DNA from: Thermoanaerobaculia bacterium
GTDB taxonomy: Bacteria > Acidobacteriota > Thermoanaerobaculia > Multivoradales > Multivoraceae
Direction: 5' to 3'
Assembly: GCA_022822365.1 (NCBI GenBank)
Contig: JAJEBV010000020.1
Coordinates: 1 to 58,621, forward strand
DNA length: 58,621 nucleotides
Shown here: positions 8,067 to 16,534 of the stretch, in pieces
How positions within the stretch are numbered: the stretch's first letter is position 1
Layout: each line of letters begins with the position of its first letter
Position numbers and translations under genes: made by a program
The notes under the pieces: model-generated
What the model saw: only the letters and a program-made list of their open reading frames with translations
Databases searched by the model: none
What the model was told of the DNA's origin: nothing

Positions 8067-8860
8067 GCGCGGCGCGGGGGGTGCCGCCGAGCCTCGCGGA
8101 GAGCCTTCCCCGCGACATCAGCGTCGCGGCGCACGAGATCGGCCCCCTGGAGAAGCTGGTCGAGGAAGCTCGGCAGCTCGGCTTCAGCCTGCCTGCCGCC
8201 CTCGAGAGCGCCATCGACAAGCGCCAGCGGGAGTACCTCGCTGGCCGGATCAGCGCCGGATACGCACTGAAGCGCCTGCTCGGGCCCGCGACTTCGGAGG
8301 GCGAGATCGTTGCTGACGACGACGATGTCCCGCGGTGGCCGGAGGGTGTCGTCGGCTCGATTTCCCACGGCGCCGGCTTCGGCTTCGCTGCGGTCGCAGC
8401 GGCTGACCGGTACCGGGGCCTCGGCGTCGACGTGGAACGCGTCGTCTCACCGGAGCAGGCCGGCCGGCTCCGTGCGCGGGTGCTGAACGACCGCGAGATG
8501 AGTCTTCGTCAGGGAAGCGCCGGCGGCCTGACCGAGGCCGAGATGTTCACGCTCGCGTTCTCGGCCAAGGAGAGCGCGTACAAGGCCCTGTTCCCCCTCT
8601 ACCGGCAGGTGCTCGGCTTTTCGGATGTCGAGCTGGAGTGTCGCGACGGCGTCGCGGGAACTGACCACAGCGGACGCCTGCGGCTCCGTGCGACCCTCGA
8701 CCGCGAGGCGGGCGTACACACGGATCTCGTTGGCTGGTACGCGATCGCCTGCGATTCAGGCGGCGTGGAAGGCGCCGCTGCCTGCCGCTTGTGGACTGTG
8801 GCGTTGGACGGCTTGGCCGTTGACCTGGCGTCAAGTGACGGGATAATTTCCGTCAAATGA
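8063..8860 (+). CDS. 4'-phosphopantetheinyl transferase (Sfp/EntD type)
   Basis: 265 residues. It transfers 4'-phosphopantetheine from CoA to carrier-protein serines in fatty-acid, polyketide or nonribosomal peptide synthesis. The magnesium-binding core is seen in GLGVDVE and, further on, FSAKESAYKALFPLY, the Sfp/EntD signature. ISHGAGFGFAAV matches the EntD SH motif. The GTG overlapping the upstream stop was chosen; an upstream in-frame ATG at 7937 would lie inside the DCC gene. The stop overlaps the antitoxin ATG (ATGA). No carrier-protein cluster lies next to it, and the FabF-type gene is about 37 kb away. Confidence 0.88.
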   Translation: MSAARGVPPSLAESLPRDISVAAHEIGPLEKLVEEARQLGFSLPAALESAIDKRQREYLAGRISAGYALKRLLGPATSEGEIVADDDDVPRWPEGVVGSISHGAGFGFAAVAAADRYRGLGVDVERVVSPEQAGRLRARVLNDREMSLRQGSAGGLTEAEMFTLAFSAKESAYKALFPLYRQVLGFSDVELECRDGVAGTDHSGRLRLRATLDREAGVHTDLVGWYAIACDSGGVEGAAACRLWTVALDGLAVDLASSDGIISVK

Positions 8861-9345
8861 CGACGAAGCCGAAGGAGGTTGCCGTGCTCGAATCCTACGC
8901 CGACCCGGAGAAACTCCCGGTCACCGAGTCTGCCCGCGTCGGGACGTGGCTGGGCATTGAAGACGCACAAGCGCTGAGCGACCTGGAACTTGCGGACCAC
9001 GTGGGCCGCGGCCTGCAACCGGAGGCCGTAGCGGCGCTGGTCGACGTTCTGGGTCGAAAGAACGTCGTTGGGCCCGTGATTCCCGAAGCGACGCTGCGGC
9101 GAGCGCGCAACGGCGGGAAGCCGCTGTCGAGGGAGATGAGCGAGAGGCTCTACGATCTCAGCCGCATCGTCGACCTGTTGAGCCTCGCGTACCACGGGGA
9201 TCGGGAGGGCATCGAGGCCTACCTGACGAGGCGCCACCCCGTGCTGGGCTGCCGGAGGCCGCTGGATGTCGCGTGCTCCAGTTCCGCCGGCGCCCGCGCG
9301 GTGATCGAAGCGATCAACAGGGCCCGGTACGGCATTCCCGTCTGA
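8857..9345 (+). CDS. Xre/MbcA/ParS-type antitoxin (DUF2384)
   Basis: 162 residues. The C-terminal half has the ParS/MbcA toxin-binding domain: a DREGIEAYLTRRHPVLG segment followed by RRPLDVA and a final helix ending INRARYGIPV. The N-terminal half is helical and fits the Xre-like DNA-binding part seen in these antitoxins. It is followed directly by a RES-domain toxin, so the pair is a type II toxin-antitoxin module. It overlaps the upstream PPTase stop by four bases, so the module is transcriptionally and translationally fused to that operon. Autoregulation by the complex is expected from the family; no operator was identified. Confidence 0.88.
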   Translation: MTTKPKEVAVLESYADPEKLPVTESARVGTWLGIEDAQALSDLELADHVGRGLQPEAVAALVDVLGRKNVVGPVIPEATLRRARNGGKPLSREMSERLYDLSRIVDLLSLAYHGDREGIEAYLTRRHPVLGCRRPLDVACSSSAGARAVIEAINRARYGIPV

Positions 9346-9827
9346 TGCCGCGAGGCCTCCCGTCGCCGATGCACGCGTATCGAATAGGCGACGCCAGGGG
9401 AGAATTTCCGGTGTGGAGCGCCGAAGGGGCGAGACGTACCGCGGGAAGGTGGCACGAGTACGGCGCCGAAGTGATCTACACGTCCGGGAACTACTCGACC
9501 GCCATGCTCGAGGTGCTGGCAAACTGGAATCGAAGGATGCCGCCGAACCAGCACTTCGTGAAGGTCGTGATTCCGGCGGGCGCCAGCTACGAGGTCGTCA
9601 CCGCGGACGTGCTGCCTGGCTGGCATCTCGAGAACCACGACGCGTCTCAACGATTCGGCCGGGACTGGTACCAGGAGCGCCGCAGCGTGGTCCTGATCGT
9701 GCCCTCGGTCGTGGCGCGCACGGAGACGAACGTCCTCATCAACACCCGCCATCCCGACTTCGAGGGTCTGCCGATCGAGGTCGGGCTCGAGACGCCCGTC
9801 TGGTGGGATCACCGCCTGTTCCTTTGA
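9345..9827 (+). CDS. RES-domain toxin
   Basis: 160 residues with the RES fold: an early YRIGD, then GRWHEYGAEVIYTS, an MLEVL glutamate helix and the late NTRHPDF segment. Characterised RES toxins (MbcT, PP_2434-like) deplete NAD+ by phosphorolysis or hydrolysis. The start ATG shares one base with the antitoxin TGA (TGATG); a second ATG at 9369 is closer to the conserved core. The toxin appears full length, with the RES arginines and glutamate retained. Confidence 0.87.
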   Translation: MPRGLPSPMHAYRIGDARGEFPVWSAEGARRTAGRWHEYGAEVIYTSGNYSTAMLEVLANWNRRMPPNQHFVKVVIPAGASYEVVTADVLPGWHLENHDASQRFGRDWYQERRSVVLIVPSVVARTETNVLINTRHPDFEGLPIEVGLETPVWWDHRLFL

Positions 9828-9832
9828 GGTTG

Positions 9833-9850
9833 CCCGCGGATCCCCGCGGG
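9833..9850 (+). terminator. Possible hairpin terminator after the toxin-antitoxin operon
   Basis: CCCGCGG-ATCC-CCGCGGG forms a perfect 7 bp stem six bases after the RES stop codon. No T-run follows, so this may be a 3'-end-protecting hairpin rather than an intrinsic terminator. Confidence 0.3.
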
Positions 9851-9873
9851 TCTCGCCTCCATCGGTCGCCGCT

Positions 9874-9932
9874 TTGCGGCGCGTCTTCCGGCGGCCTGCG
9901 GCGGCAGCGGGTCGGAAGACCCGCGCACCGGC
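9874..9932 (-). repeat. Dispersed double-hairpin repeat, copy 1
   Basis: Read on the minus strand it is GGTGCG, then hairpin CGGGTC-TTCC-GACCCG (9908-9923), then GC-rich segments with a second hairpin GCCGC-AAA-GCGGC. It matches the layout of the copies at 31575, 47644 and 53334. It lies between convergent genes, the RES toxin and the CocE-type hydrolase. Confidence 0.55.
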
Positions 9933-9936
9933 AGAT

Positions 9937-11856
9937 TCAGCCGCCGTCCACCGGCACTTCCAGCCAGGAACCGTTGTCACCGCCGCGGTGGATCGTCACG
10001 GTCGGCGCGTCGACGCCTTCCGGGTCGGGATAGAGGGCATGGTTCGCGGCGTCGGCGCCGGCGATCGAGAGGCGCAGCCGGTGGCCTTCGTCGATCGTGA
10101 CCGCGGTGGCCATCAGGTCGATCTGCAGTTCGACCGGTTCGTCGGGCAGCGGCTCCAGGTCCTCCGCGTGGCCGCGGTGGAAGGGCAGGCCCAGGTCGTC
10201 CCACGGCGCCTCGCCGACGGCGCGATACGAGGCCCTTAGCGCGCCCTCCGTCACATAGTGCGAGCGGCCGTCGGCGTCGATCTCCTCCAGGTACACGAAG
10301 AAGTCGCCGTCGTCGTGAGTGGACGTGACGGAGAGATGGACGATCGGGTGGCCCGTGATCGTCATCGCTTCGGTCATCGGCTCGGTGGTGTAGGTCAGCG
10401 CCTTGGCGTTCTCGGCCGAGCGCTCGTCGAAGAAGGTCGTCCCTTGCCGATCCTGCCGTCGGCTGCCGTGGCCGTTCATCCAGCGTGAGAACGAGCCGAC
10501 GGAGGAGGAGTAGTCGACGGTGTACTCGTCCTGGCCGGCGTCGCCGCCCGGGCCATCGGCCAGTGAGCCGCCGCCTTTGAGCGCGAACCGGCGGGTCGAG
10601 AGGCCCGGGGGCGGCCAAGAATCGGTCGCGGTCCAGGTCGCGGGATCTTCGGCCCGCTTCTCGTCGAGGCTCAGTTCGACTTCCGGGTCGTCCGGGAGGG
10701 TGTGGCTGCCCTGCATCACGTAGTAGTGGACCGGTGCTTCCTCCATCACGCCGTTCTCGATCCCCTTGAGCCAGTAGTCGTACCAGCGCAGGAACTCGGC
10801 ATTGTGGAGGTCGCCGCCGTAGCCGCCGCTGTGGATCCAGGGGCCGATCATCATCTTCTGCGACGCGTTCGGGAGGTTGGCGAAGGCCATCGGCTGCTGC
10901 GTGGAATAGATGTCGAGCCACCCGGCGAGGTGGTAGACCGCGATGTCGGATGCATCCATTGCGTTCCAGTCGTCACTCGTACCGATCGTGTCCCACGACA
11001 CCTGGCCGCCGTCCGCCGTAGCGAGCGTCCAGTCGCGTAGCCCGGAGCCTTCTTGCGCGACCATCTCGTGGGCCCACAGGTTGCCGGCATGTTCCGCCAC
11101 CGCGGCGTCGCGCAGCGAGCCGTCCGCGTCGTCGTCGACCGGCGCTGCCCGGGTCGACAGGTCCGCCTCCTTGGTGCCGGCGCCCCAGGTGCCGATGAAC
11201 TCGTTCTTGTAGGTGCCGCCCCGGAACACGAAGTCGTAGGGGGTCGGTCCGGCCATCTCGGCGAAGATCGCCTTGAGCGCCGGTGGCCTCCGCGTCGTGG
11301 CCTGGTACTGCGTCATGCCAGGGTACGAGCGGCCCTGCATGCCGACGTTGCCGTCGCTCCAGGGCTGGGCGGCGATCCACTCGATGATGTGGTACGAGTC
11401 GGCCGTTTCCTCGACCGAGAAAGCGCCGTTGTGGACGCCGAAGGAGGCGCCGGTGCCCCGGGCGTCGGCGACGGCGACGGTGTATCCGCGGTGGAGCACG
11501 TGCTGCAGCACCGGATCCTGTTCGCCCTGGGCGAGGATCGTCGTGTTGCCCTCCTCGTCCTGGACCTCGAATGCGCGCGTGTAGCGCGTGTAGTGGAGGA
11601 TCGTCGGCAGCGGCTCCGACGCCTCGACGCCCTCTCTCGTTGGGATGAAGTAGTCGACCGAAACCCGCACGCCGTCCGGCATCGGCACATAGACGGAGTA
11701 GCGGTTGGCGCCGTCGTAGGTGGCCTCGCGCGTGTAGGCGCCGAAACCGGCATGCTCGCTGGCGGCCGGGAGATCGCTGCCGGCCGGCGCGCAGGCGAGC
11801 GCAGCGGCGAGGAACGGGATGGAACAGAGCGTCAGGATTCCGATCTTCGATTTCAT
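9937..11856 (-). CDS. CocE/NonD family hydrolase (X-Pro dipeptidyl-peptidase S15 type)
   Basis: 639-residue alpha/beta hydrolase of the S15/CocE family. The nucleophile serine is in GRSYPGM (residue 177). The acid and histidine positions fit the family (GPWIHSGGYG holds the likely catalytic His), and a C-terminal beta-rich X-Pro dipeptidyl-peptidase-type domain follows. An N-terminal signal peptide ends near LAAALACAP, a weak lipobox at Cys22, so the enzyme is probably exported and perhaps lipid-anchored. Family members cleave esters, acylated antibiotics or Xaa-Pro peptides; the substrate cannot be told. The start lies nine bases after the stop of the PQQ-type gene, so the two are probably co-transcribed. 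Confidence 0.88.
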   Translation of the reverse strand: MKSKIGILTLCSIPFLAAALACAPAGSDLPAASEHAGFGAYTREATYDGANRYSVYVPMPDGVRVSVDYFIPTREGVEASEPLPTILHYTRYTRAFEVQDEEGNTTILAQGEQDPVLQHVLHRGYTVAVADARGTGASFGVHNGAFSVEETADSYHIIEWIAAQPWSDGNVGMQGRSYPGMTQYQATTRRPPALKAIFAEMAGPTPYDFVFRGGTYKNEFIGTWGAGTKEADLSTRAAPVDDDADGSLRDAAVAEHAGNLWAHEMVAQEGSGLRDWTLATADGGQVSWDTIGTSDDWNAMDASDIAVYHLAGWLDIYSTQQPMAFANLPNASQKMMIGPWIHSGGYGGDLHNAEFLRWYDYWLKGIENGVMEEAPVHYYVMQGSHTLPDDPEVELSLDEKRAEDPATWTATDSWPPPGLSTRRFALKGGGSLADGPGGDAGQDEYTVDYSSSVGSFSRWMNGHGSRRQDRQGTTFFDERSAENAKALTYTTEPMTEAMTITGHPIVHLSVTSTHDDGDFFVYLEEIDADGRSHYVTEGALRASYRAVGEAPWDDLGLPFHRGHAEDLEPLPDEPVELQIDLMATAVTIDEGHRLRLSIAGADAANHALYPDPEGVDAPTVTIHRGGDNGSWLEVPVDGG

Positions 11857-11865
11857 CGTGTACTC

Positions 11866-13866
11866 CTAGATGGGCAGCCGGTAGGCGATCAGCTCGAACG
11901 GCGCGCCGCGGCCGCCGAGCGCGAAAACGAGGTACTGCTTGCCCTGATGCAGGAAGGTGATGGGGCTGCCGTCGGTGTGCGAGGGCAACTCGATCTCGCC
12001 GACGAGTTCGCCGGTCGCCTTGTCGAACGCGCGCAGCGCCGGGGTCTCGATTCGCCAGTCGTCGCGTCCGGCGCCCTCGGCCGTGGCCTCCCGGTCGATG
12101 CCGCGGAAGGCGAGCGAACGGCCGGAGGTCACGAAAAGCAGCGTCTTCGTCGCCACGACATGGCCGCGGGCGCCCGAGCCCAGTGCCGGCAGGTCGAGCG
12201 CGGCAAGGTCCGGGTGCCGGCGCGGGCCGTAGCCCAGAGGCGCGGTCCAGGCGATATCGCCGCGGTTCAGGTCGTAGGCCGTGACCCGGGAATAGGGCGG
12301 CTTGACCAGCGGCAGGTCGCGCGGGCCGCGGACGTCGCTGGTGATGCGGCCGACGTAGTCGAAGGACGAGCGGCTCGGGTCCGGCTTGCGGAGCGTGTTG
12401 ACCACGGGCCAGGTGAAGGACGGCACGTAGAGCATGCCCGTCTCCGGGTCGAAGGCGCCACCGGGCCAGCTCGCGCCGCCGCCGTAGCCGGGCATCAGGA
12501 ACGTGCCGCGTTCCGTGGGCGGCGTGAACATCGGCCCGTACTGGTGTCGGGAGAGGATGGCCATCGCCTCGCCGCGGAGTTCCGCCGTGAAGTCGATCAG
12601 ATCGTCCGGGCCGAGGCCCTGGCGTTCGAAGGCCGGCGGCCTGGTGGGGAAGGGCTGCGTCGGCGATGTCCGCTCGCCGACGATGCCGGTCTGGGGCACC
12701 TCGCGTTCCAGGATCGGCCACACCGGTTCGCCGGTGCCGGCGTCGAAGACGTAGAGGAAGCCCTGCTTGGAGAGCTGCATCGCCGCCCGGATCGAGCGGC
12801 CCTCGACCTCGATGTCGCCGATGATGGCCGAAGTCGGCAGGTCGTAGTCCCACAGGCCGTGGTGGACCGTCTGGAAGTGCCAGCGGCGCTCCCCGGTCTC
12901 GCAGTCGACGGCGACCAGCGACTCGGCGTAGAGGTTGTCGCCGAGACGGTGCCCGCCGTACCAGTCGTTCGTCGGCGTGCCGAAGGGCAGATAGGCGAGA
13001 CCGAGTTCCGGGTCCGCGCTCATCAGGGTCCAGACGTTCGTGTTGCCGCTGACCTTCCACGAACCGTTCTCCCAGGTGTCGCGGCCGGGTTCGCCCTCCT
13101 GCGGAATCGAGTGGAACGTCCAGAGCTGCTCGCCGGTGCGGACGTCGAATCCGCGGACGTCCCCCGGCGGCGCCTCCGGCGCGCGCGGCCCGTCCGAGAT
13201 CGAAGAGCCGACGATCGCCACGTCGCGGCACAGCGTGACCGGCGAACTGACGCTGTAGACGCGGCGCGACACTTCCCGGTGCAGACCGAGCGTGAGGTCG
13301 ACGCTGCCGCCGTCTCCGAACGCGGCGATCGGTTCGCCGCTCAGCGTGTCCACGGCGCGCAGGAAGGAGTCGCCGCCCGCCCAGACCAGCCGGCCTCCCT
13401 CGCCGGGCAGGTCCGGGTCGTTCCAGTAGGCCGCACCCCTGTGAACGAATCCCAGGTTCGTGGGGCGCCCGTGGCCGTACGCCTGCGGATCGTAAGTCCA
13501 GAGACTCGTCCCCTCGTCGATGTCGATCGCCGCGATCTGCCCGTAGCCGGTCGTAACGTACAGCCGGTCACCAACCTTGATCGGAATCGCCTCATGGTTC
13601 CGGGGCACCATCCGCCGCCCCGTCGTCTCACCATCCCCGGTCATCAACTCGTTGTCCGGCGACGACCACCGCCACGCGACCTCGAGCTCGGCGAAGTTGT
13701 CCCGATCGATCTGCTCCAGCGGCGCGTATCGCTGGCTCGCATTGTTGCCGGTCACGACCAGCCAGTCCGTATCGTCGGGTTCCTGACCAAGAACCGCGAC
13801 CCCGAGTCCCAACATCAGTCCGACGGGAAGCCACCTCAAACCCCGACGTCGCCTCCGGCCAAGCAT
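11866..13866 (-). CDS. Secreted PQQ-dependent (glucose dehydrogenase-like) beta-propeller dehydrogenase
   Basis: About 666 residues from the ATG at 13866. A Tat/Sec-like N-terminus rich in Arg is followed by a hydrophobic stretch. Then come propeller blades with recurring LW.YD.., AVD..SGEP and ASQRYAPLEQIDRDN segments. The layout resembles membrane-type quinoprotein glucose dehydrogenase (VHRGAAYW). Expected role: periplasmic oxidation of a sugar or alcohol with PQQ, electrons going to quinones or cytochromes. No heme motif is present. The gene immediately follows the truncated beta-oxidation gene, whose frame runs into it. PQQ synthesis genes are not in the window. Confidence 0.82.
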   Translation of the reverse strand: MLGRRRRRGLRWLPVGLMLGLGVAVLGQEPDDTDWLVVTGNNASQRYAPLEQIDRDNFAELEVAWRWSSPDNELMTGDGETTGRRMVPRNHEAIPIKVGDRLYVTTGYGQIAAIDIDEGTSLWTYDPQAYGHGRPTNLGFVHRGAAYWNDPDLPGEGGRLVWAGGDSFLRAVDTLSGEPIAAFGDGGSVDLTLGLHREVSRRVYSVSSPVTLCRDVAIVGSSISDGPRAPEAPPGDVRGFDVRTGEQLWTFHSIPQEGEPGRDTWENGSWKVSGNTNVWTLMSADPELGLAYLPFGTPTNDWYGGHRLGDNLYAESLVAVDCETGERRWHFQTVHHGLWDYDLPTSAIIGDIEVEGRSIRAAMQLSKQGFLYVFDAGTGEPVWPILEREVPQTGIVGERTSPTQPFPTRPPAFERQGLGPDDLIDFTAELRGEAMAILSRHQYGPMFTPPTERGTFLMPGYGGGASWPGGAFDPETGMLYVPSFTWPVVNTLRKPDPSRSSFDYVGRITSDVRGPRDLPLVKPPYSRVTAYDLNRGDIAWTAPLGYGPRRHPDLAALDLPALGSGARGHVVATKTLLFVTSGRSLAFRGIDREATAEGAGRDDWRIETPALRAFDKATGELVGEIELPSHTDGSPITFLHQGKQYLVFALGGRGAPFELIAYRLPI

Positions 13867-15397
13867 CAGGGAACAGTAGCAGCGAGGTCCGGCCCCGGTC
13901 CGGCGGCGCATACCAGCCTGCGTGGGCAGCGGGGAGAGGGTCGCAGGGGGCTAAAGGCGAAGCGACTGCCGGGGAGATCGACATGGCCGTGGCGATCGCG
14001 TCGGGCGCCGACTTCTCGCCACGCACGACCTCGACCAGTTTCATGATGTTTGCCGGGCTGAAGAAGTGCATGCCGACGACGTCCTCGGGCCGGCCGGTGA
14101 CGCCGCCGATCTCGTTGACGTCCAGGTAGGAGGTGTTCGTCGCCAGCAGCGCGCCGGGCCTCGCGATCCGGTCGAGCTGGCCGAAGACGCGTTTCTTCAG
14201 CTCCATGTCCTCGAACACGGCCTCGATCACGAGGTCGCACTCGGCGATCGCGTCCTGGTCCGTGCCGCCGTCGAGCAGCGCCATTCGTTCCTCGACCTGG
14301 TCGGCCGTGAAGCGTCCGCGCGCCGCGCTGCGCTCGTAGTTGCTCCGCACCGTGGCCAGACCCCGGTCGAGAGCTTCGCGGTTCTGCTCGACGATCGATA
14401 CCGGAAACCCGGCGTTGGCGAAGGCCATCGAGATGCCGCCGCCCATCGTGCCGGCGCCGAGCACGCCGACGCGGCGAATGTCCCGGACCGTCGTGTCGGC
14501 GGGGATGTCGGGAACCTTGCGCGCCGCGCGCTCGGCAAAGAAGTAGTAGCGCTGTGCCCGCGACTGCGGGTCGGCGTGGAGGGTCCGCGACAGCTCGGCC
14601 TCGCGGGCGAGCCCCTCGTCGAACGGCAGCGCGGCCGCCGCTTCGACGCATTGAATGCAGACCTCGGGGGCATTGAACCCGCGCGTCCTGCGGGCGATCC
14701 GACGCCTGAAATCATCGAAGATACCCGGGTTCTCCCGGACCGCCGCGCGGTGACTCTCGATGTCCCTCACCCGGGGCAGGCCCCGTCCCTCCGCCACGGC
14801 ACGCAGGGCGAAGCGGAACGCGCCGGCGGCGAGGCCGCCTTGCTCCCCGCTGTCCGCCACCGCGTCGACGAGCCCCAGTTCCAGCGCCTCGGCGGCGGTG
14901 ATGTGCTCGCCGCTCGTGATCATCTCGAGCGCCCGCGGCACGCCGACCAGCCGGGGCAGCCGCTGAGTGCCGCCGCCGCCCGGCAGGATGCCGAGCTTGA
15001 CTTCGGGCAGGCCGAGCCGCGCTTTCGTGTCGGCCACCCGGAAGTGGCAGGCCATCGCCATCTCCAGGCCGCCGCCGAGCGCCGTGCCGTGGATGGCCGC
15101 CACGAACGGTTTGGGCGACTTCTCGATCATCCGCCGCACCTCGTTCGTGTCCGGGGGAAGCCGCGGCTTGCCGAACTCGCGAATGTCGGCGCCGGCGATG
15201 AAGGTCCTGCCACGGCAGACGAGGACGGCCGCCTGCATCTCGGGGTCGGCAGCAACCGCTGGTACGGCCGCCGCGAGCCCCTCGCGCACATGCTGACTCA
15301 GCGCGTTGACCGGCGGGTTGTCGATCCAGATCGCGCCGACGACGCCGAGTCCCGGCTCCTCGTGGCGTTCGACGGTTACGGACTGGCTGAGTTGCAT
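13628..15397 (-). pseudogene. 3'-truncated FadB/FadJ-type enoyl-CoA hydratase / 3-hydroxyacyl-CoA dehydrogenase
   Basis: From the ATG at 15397 (preceded by GGGGAGACC) the frame encodes a normal enoyl-CoA hydratase domain (HGTALGGGLEMAMACHFRVA, LGILPGGGGTQRLPRL). A Rossmann 3-hydroxyacyl-CoA dehydrogenase domain follows (VGVLGAGTMGGGISMAFANA, MHFFSPANIMKLVEVVRG). Homology stops after ...IATAMSI, at about position 13976. The rest of the dehydrogenase, including both C-terminal 3HCDH domains, is missing. The remaining 115 codons are unrelated sequence reading through the start of the PQQ gene in another frame. A deletion or rearrangement is the simplest reading. Hydratase activity could survive; dehydrogenase activity should be lost. 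Confidence 0.75.
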
Positions 15398-15444
15398 GGC
15401 TCTGGTCTCCCCTGGGATTGGCGAGCGGAGGATAGCGCCGCCCG

Positions 15445-15450
15445 TATACT
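15445..15450 (+). promoter_or_regulatory. -10 element (TATACT) for the secreted protein at 15483
   Basis: TATACT matches four of six positions of the consensus, 32 bases before the ATG, with GGGAGATGAGACG as ribosome site. On the opposite strand, at 15430-15435, TATCCT may serve the truncated fad gene, so the two promoters lie back to back. Confidence 0.4.
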
Positions 15451-15482
15451 CAGGGCTCCGCTGATCGAAGGGAGATGAGACG

Positions 15483-16493
15483 ATGTCGAGATGCCACTTC
15501 GGCCGAATCGTGATTCCGACGTTCCTGATCCTGCTCCTGGCCGCGGGCACGGCGGTTGCCGAGGAGTGGACCGCGCCGCGGACCGCTGACGGCCACCCGG
15601 ACTTCCAGGGCATCTGGGCCAACAACAGCGCGACGCCGCTCGAGCGGCCGAAGGCCTTCGGCGAGAAGGCGACTCTGACCGACGAGGAACTCGCCGACCT
15701 CGAGCGCCGGCTCGAGGAGATCCGGGAGGGTTCCCAGGCGGGCGATCTGCTGGGCGACTACCTGATCCAGCGCGTGCTGGAGGATCCCGAGTTCCGCGGC
15801 TTCGACCAGGTGACGGGTAACTACAACTCCTTCTGGCTCGTGGACCGGGAACTCGACAATCGCACGTCACTCGTGGTCGATCCGCCGGACGGCCGCATTC
15901 CGGCCCTGACGGAGCAGGCGATGGAACGGATGCGGGCGGCCGTGGCCTACGGCGACGAGGTGCCCGCCGGCCCCGAGGACATGCCGGTCAGCGTGCGCTG
16001 CATCAGCTACGGCGTCCCGAACACGCTTGCCGGCTACAACAGCTACTTCCAGATCTTCCAGACCGCGGATCATGTCGCCATCCACCAGGAGCTGATTCAC
16101 GACGTGCGCCTCATCCCGCTCGGAGAGCCGGAGCCGCTCCCCGACGACCTGCGGCTCTGGCACGGCAACTCGCGCGGCTGGTTCGAGGGCGACTCTCTGG
16201 TGGTCGAAACGACGAACTACTCGCAAGGCGGTAGCTCCAGGAGCAGCGCGACGCCGAGCCTGCGAGTTCGGGAGCGCTTCACACGCACCGGCCCGGAGAC
16301 GATCGAGTGGGAGATCACCTACGAGGACGGAGCAACCTGGGTTCGGCCCTGGACGATGATGATCCGGCTCGCCCGCACCGAGGACCCGATCTTCGAGTAC
16401 GCCTGCCACGAGGGAAACTACGGCCTGACGAACATCCTGTCGGGCGCCCGTGCCCAGGAGCGGGAAGCGGCGGCTGGCGACGGCGGTCAGTAG
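15483..16493 (+). CDS. Secreted protein of the five-member YACHEGNY family, copy 1
   Basis: 336 residues with a Sec signal peptide ending at AVAEEW. I do not recognise a characterised family. Segments shared with the copies at 36770, 49540, 50682 and 51667 are: HPDFQGIWANN near the N-terminus, VVDPPDGRIP, YNSYFQIFQTADHVAI, a WFEGDSLVVETTNYS segment, and the C-terminal FEYACHEGNYGLTNILSGAR. The pattern (short alternating strands, WEGDTLVV and FT hairpins) suggests a beta-rich, lipocalin-like binding or structural fold exported to the periplasm or surface. It is monocistronic here, convergent with the VWA array. Confidence 0.8.
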   Translation: MSRCHFGRIVIPTFLILLLAAGTAVAEEWTAPRTADGHPDFQGIWANNSATPLERPKAFGEKATLTDEELADLERRLEEIREGSQAGDLLGDYLIQRVLEDPEFRGFDQVTGNYNSFWLVDRELDNRTSLVVDPPDGRIPALTEQAMERMRAAVAYGDEVPAGPEDMPVSVRCISYGVPNTLAGYNSYFQIFQTADHVAIHQELIHDVRLIPLGEPEPLPDDLRLWHGNSRGWFEGDSLVVETTNYSQGGSSRSSATPSLRVRERFTRTGPETIEWEITYEDGATWVRPWTMMIRLARTEDPIFEYACHEGNYGLTNILSGARAQEREAAAGDGGQ

Positions 16494-16534
16494 GACTCCT
16501 GGCGAGCCAGGAGCCTGGCACCACACCGGCGCCG

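Noticed and set aside
11053..14046. 997-codon plus-strand open frame
   Set aside because: It lies opposite the CocE and PQQ genes, is very rich in Arg/Ala/Gly and has no recognisable motif; the minus-strand products are convincing.
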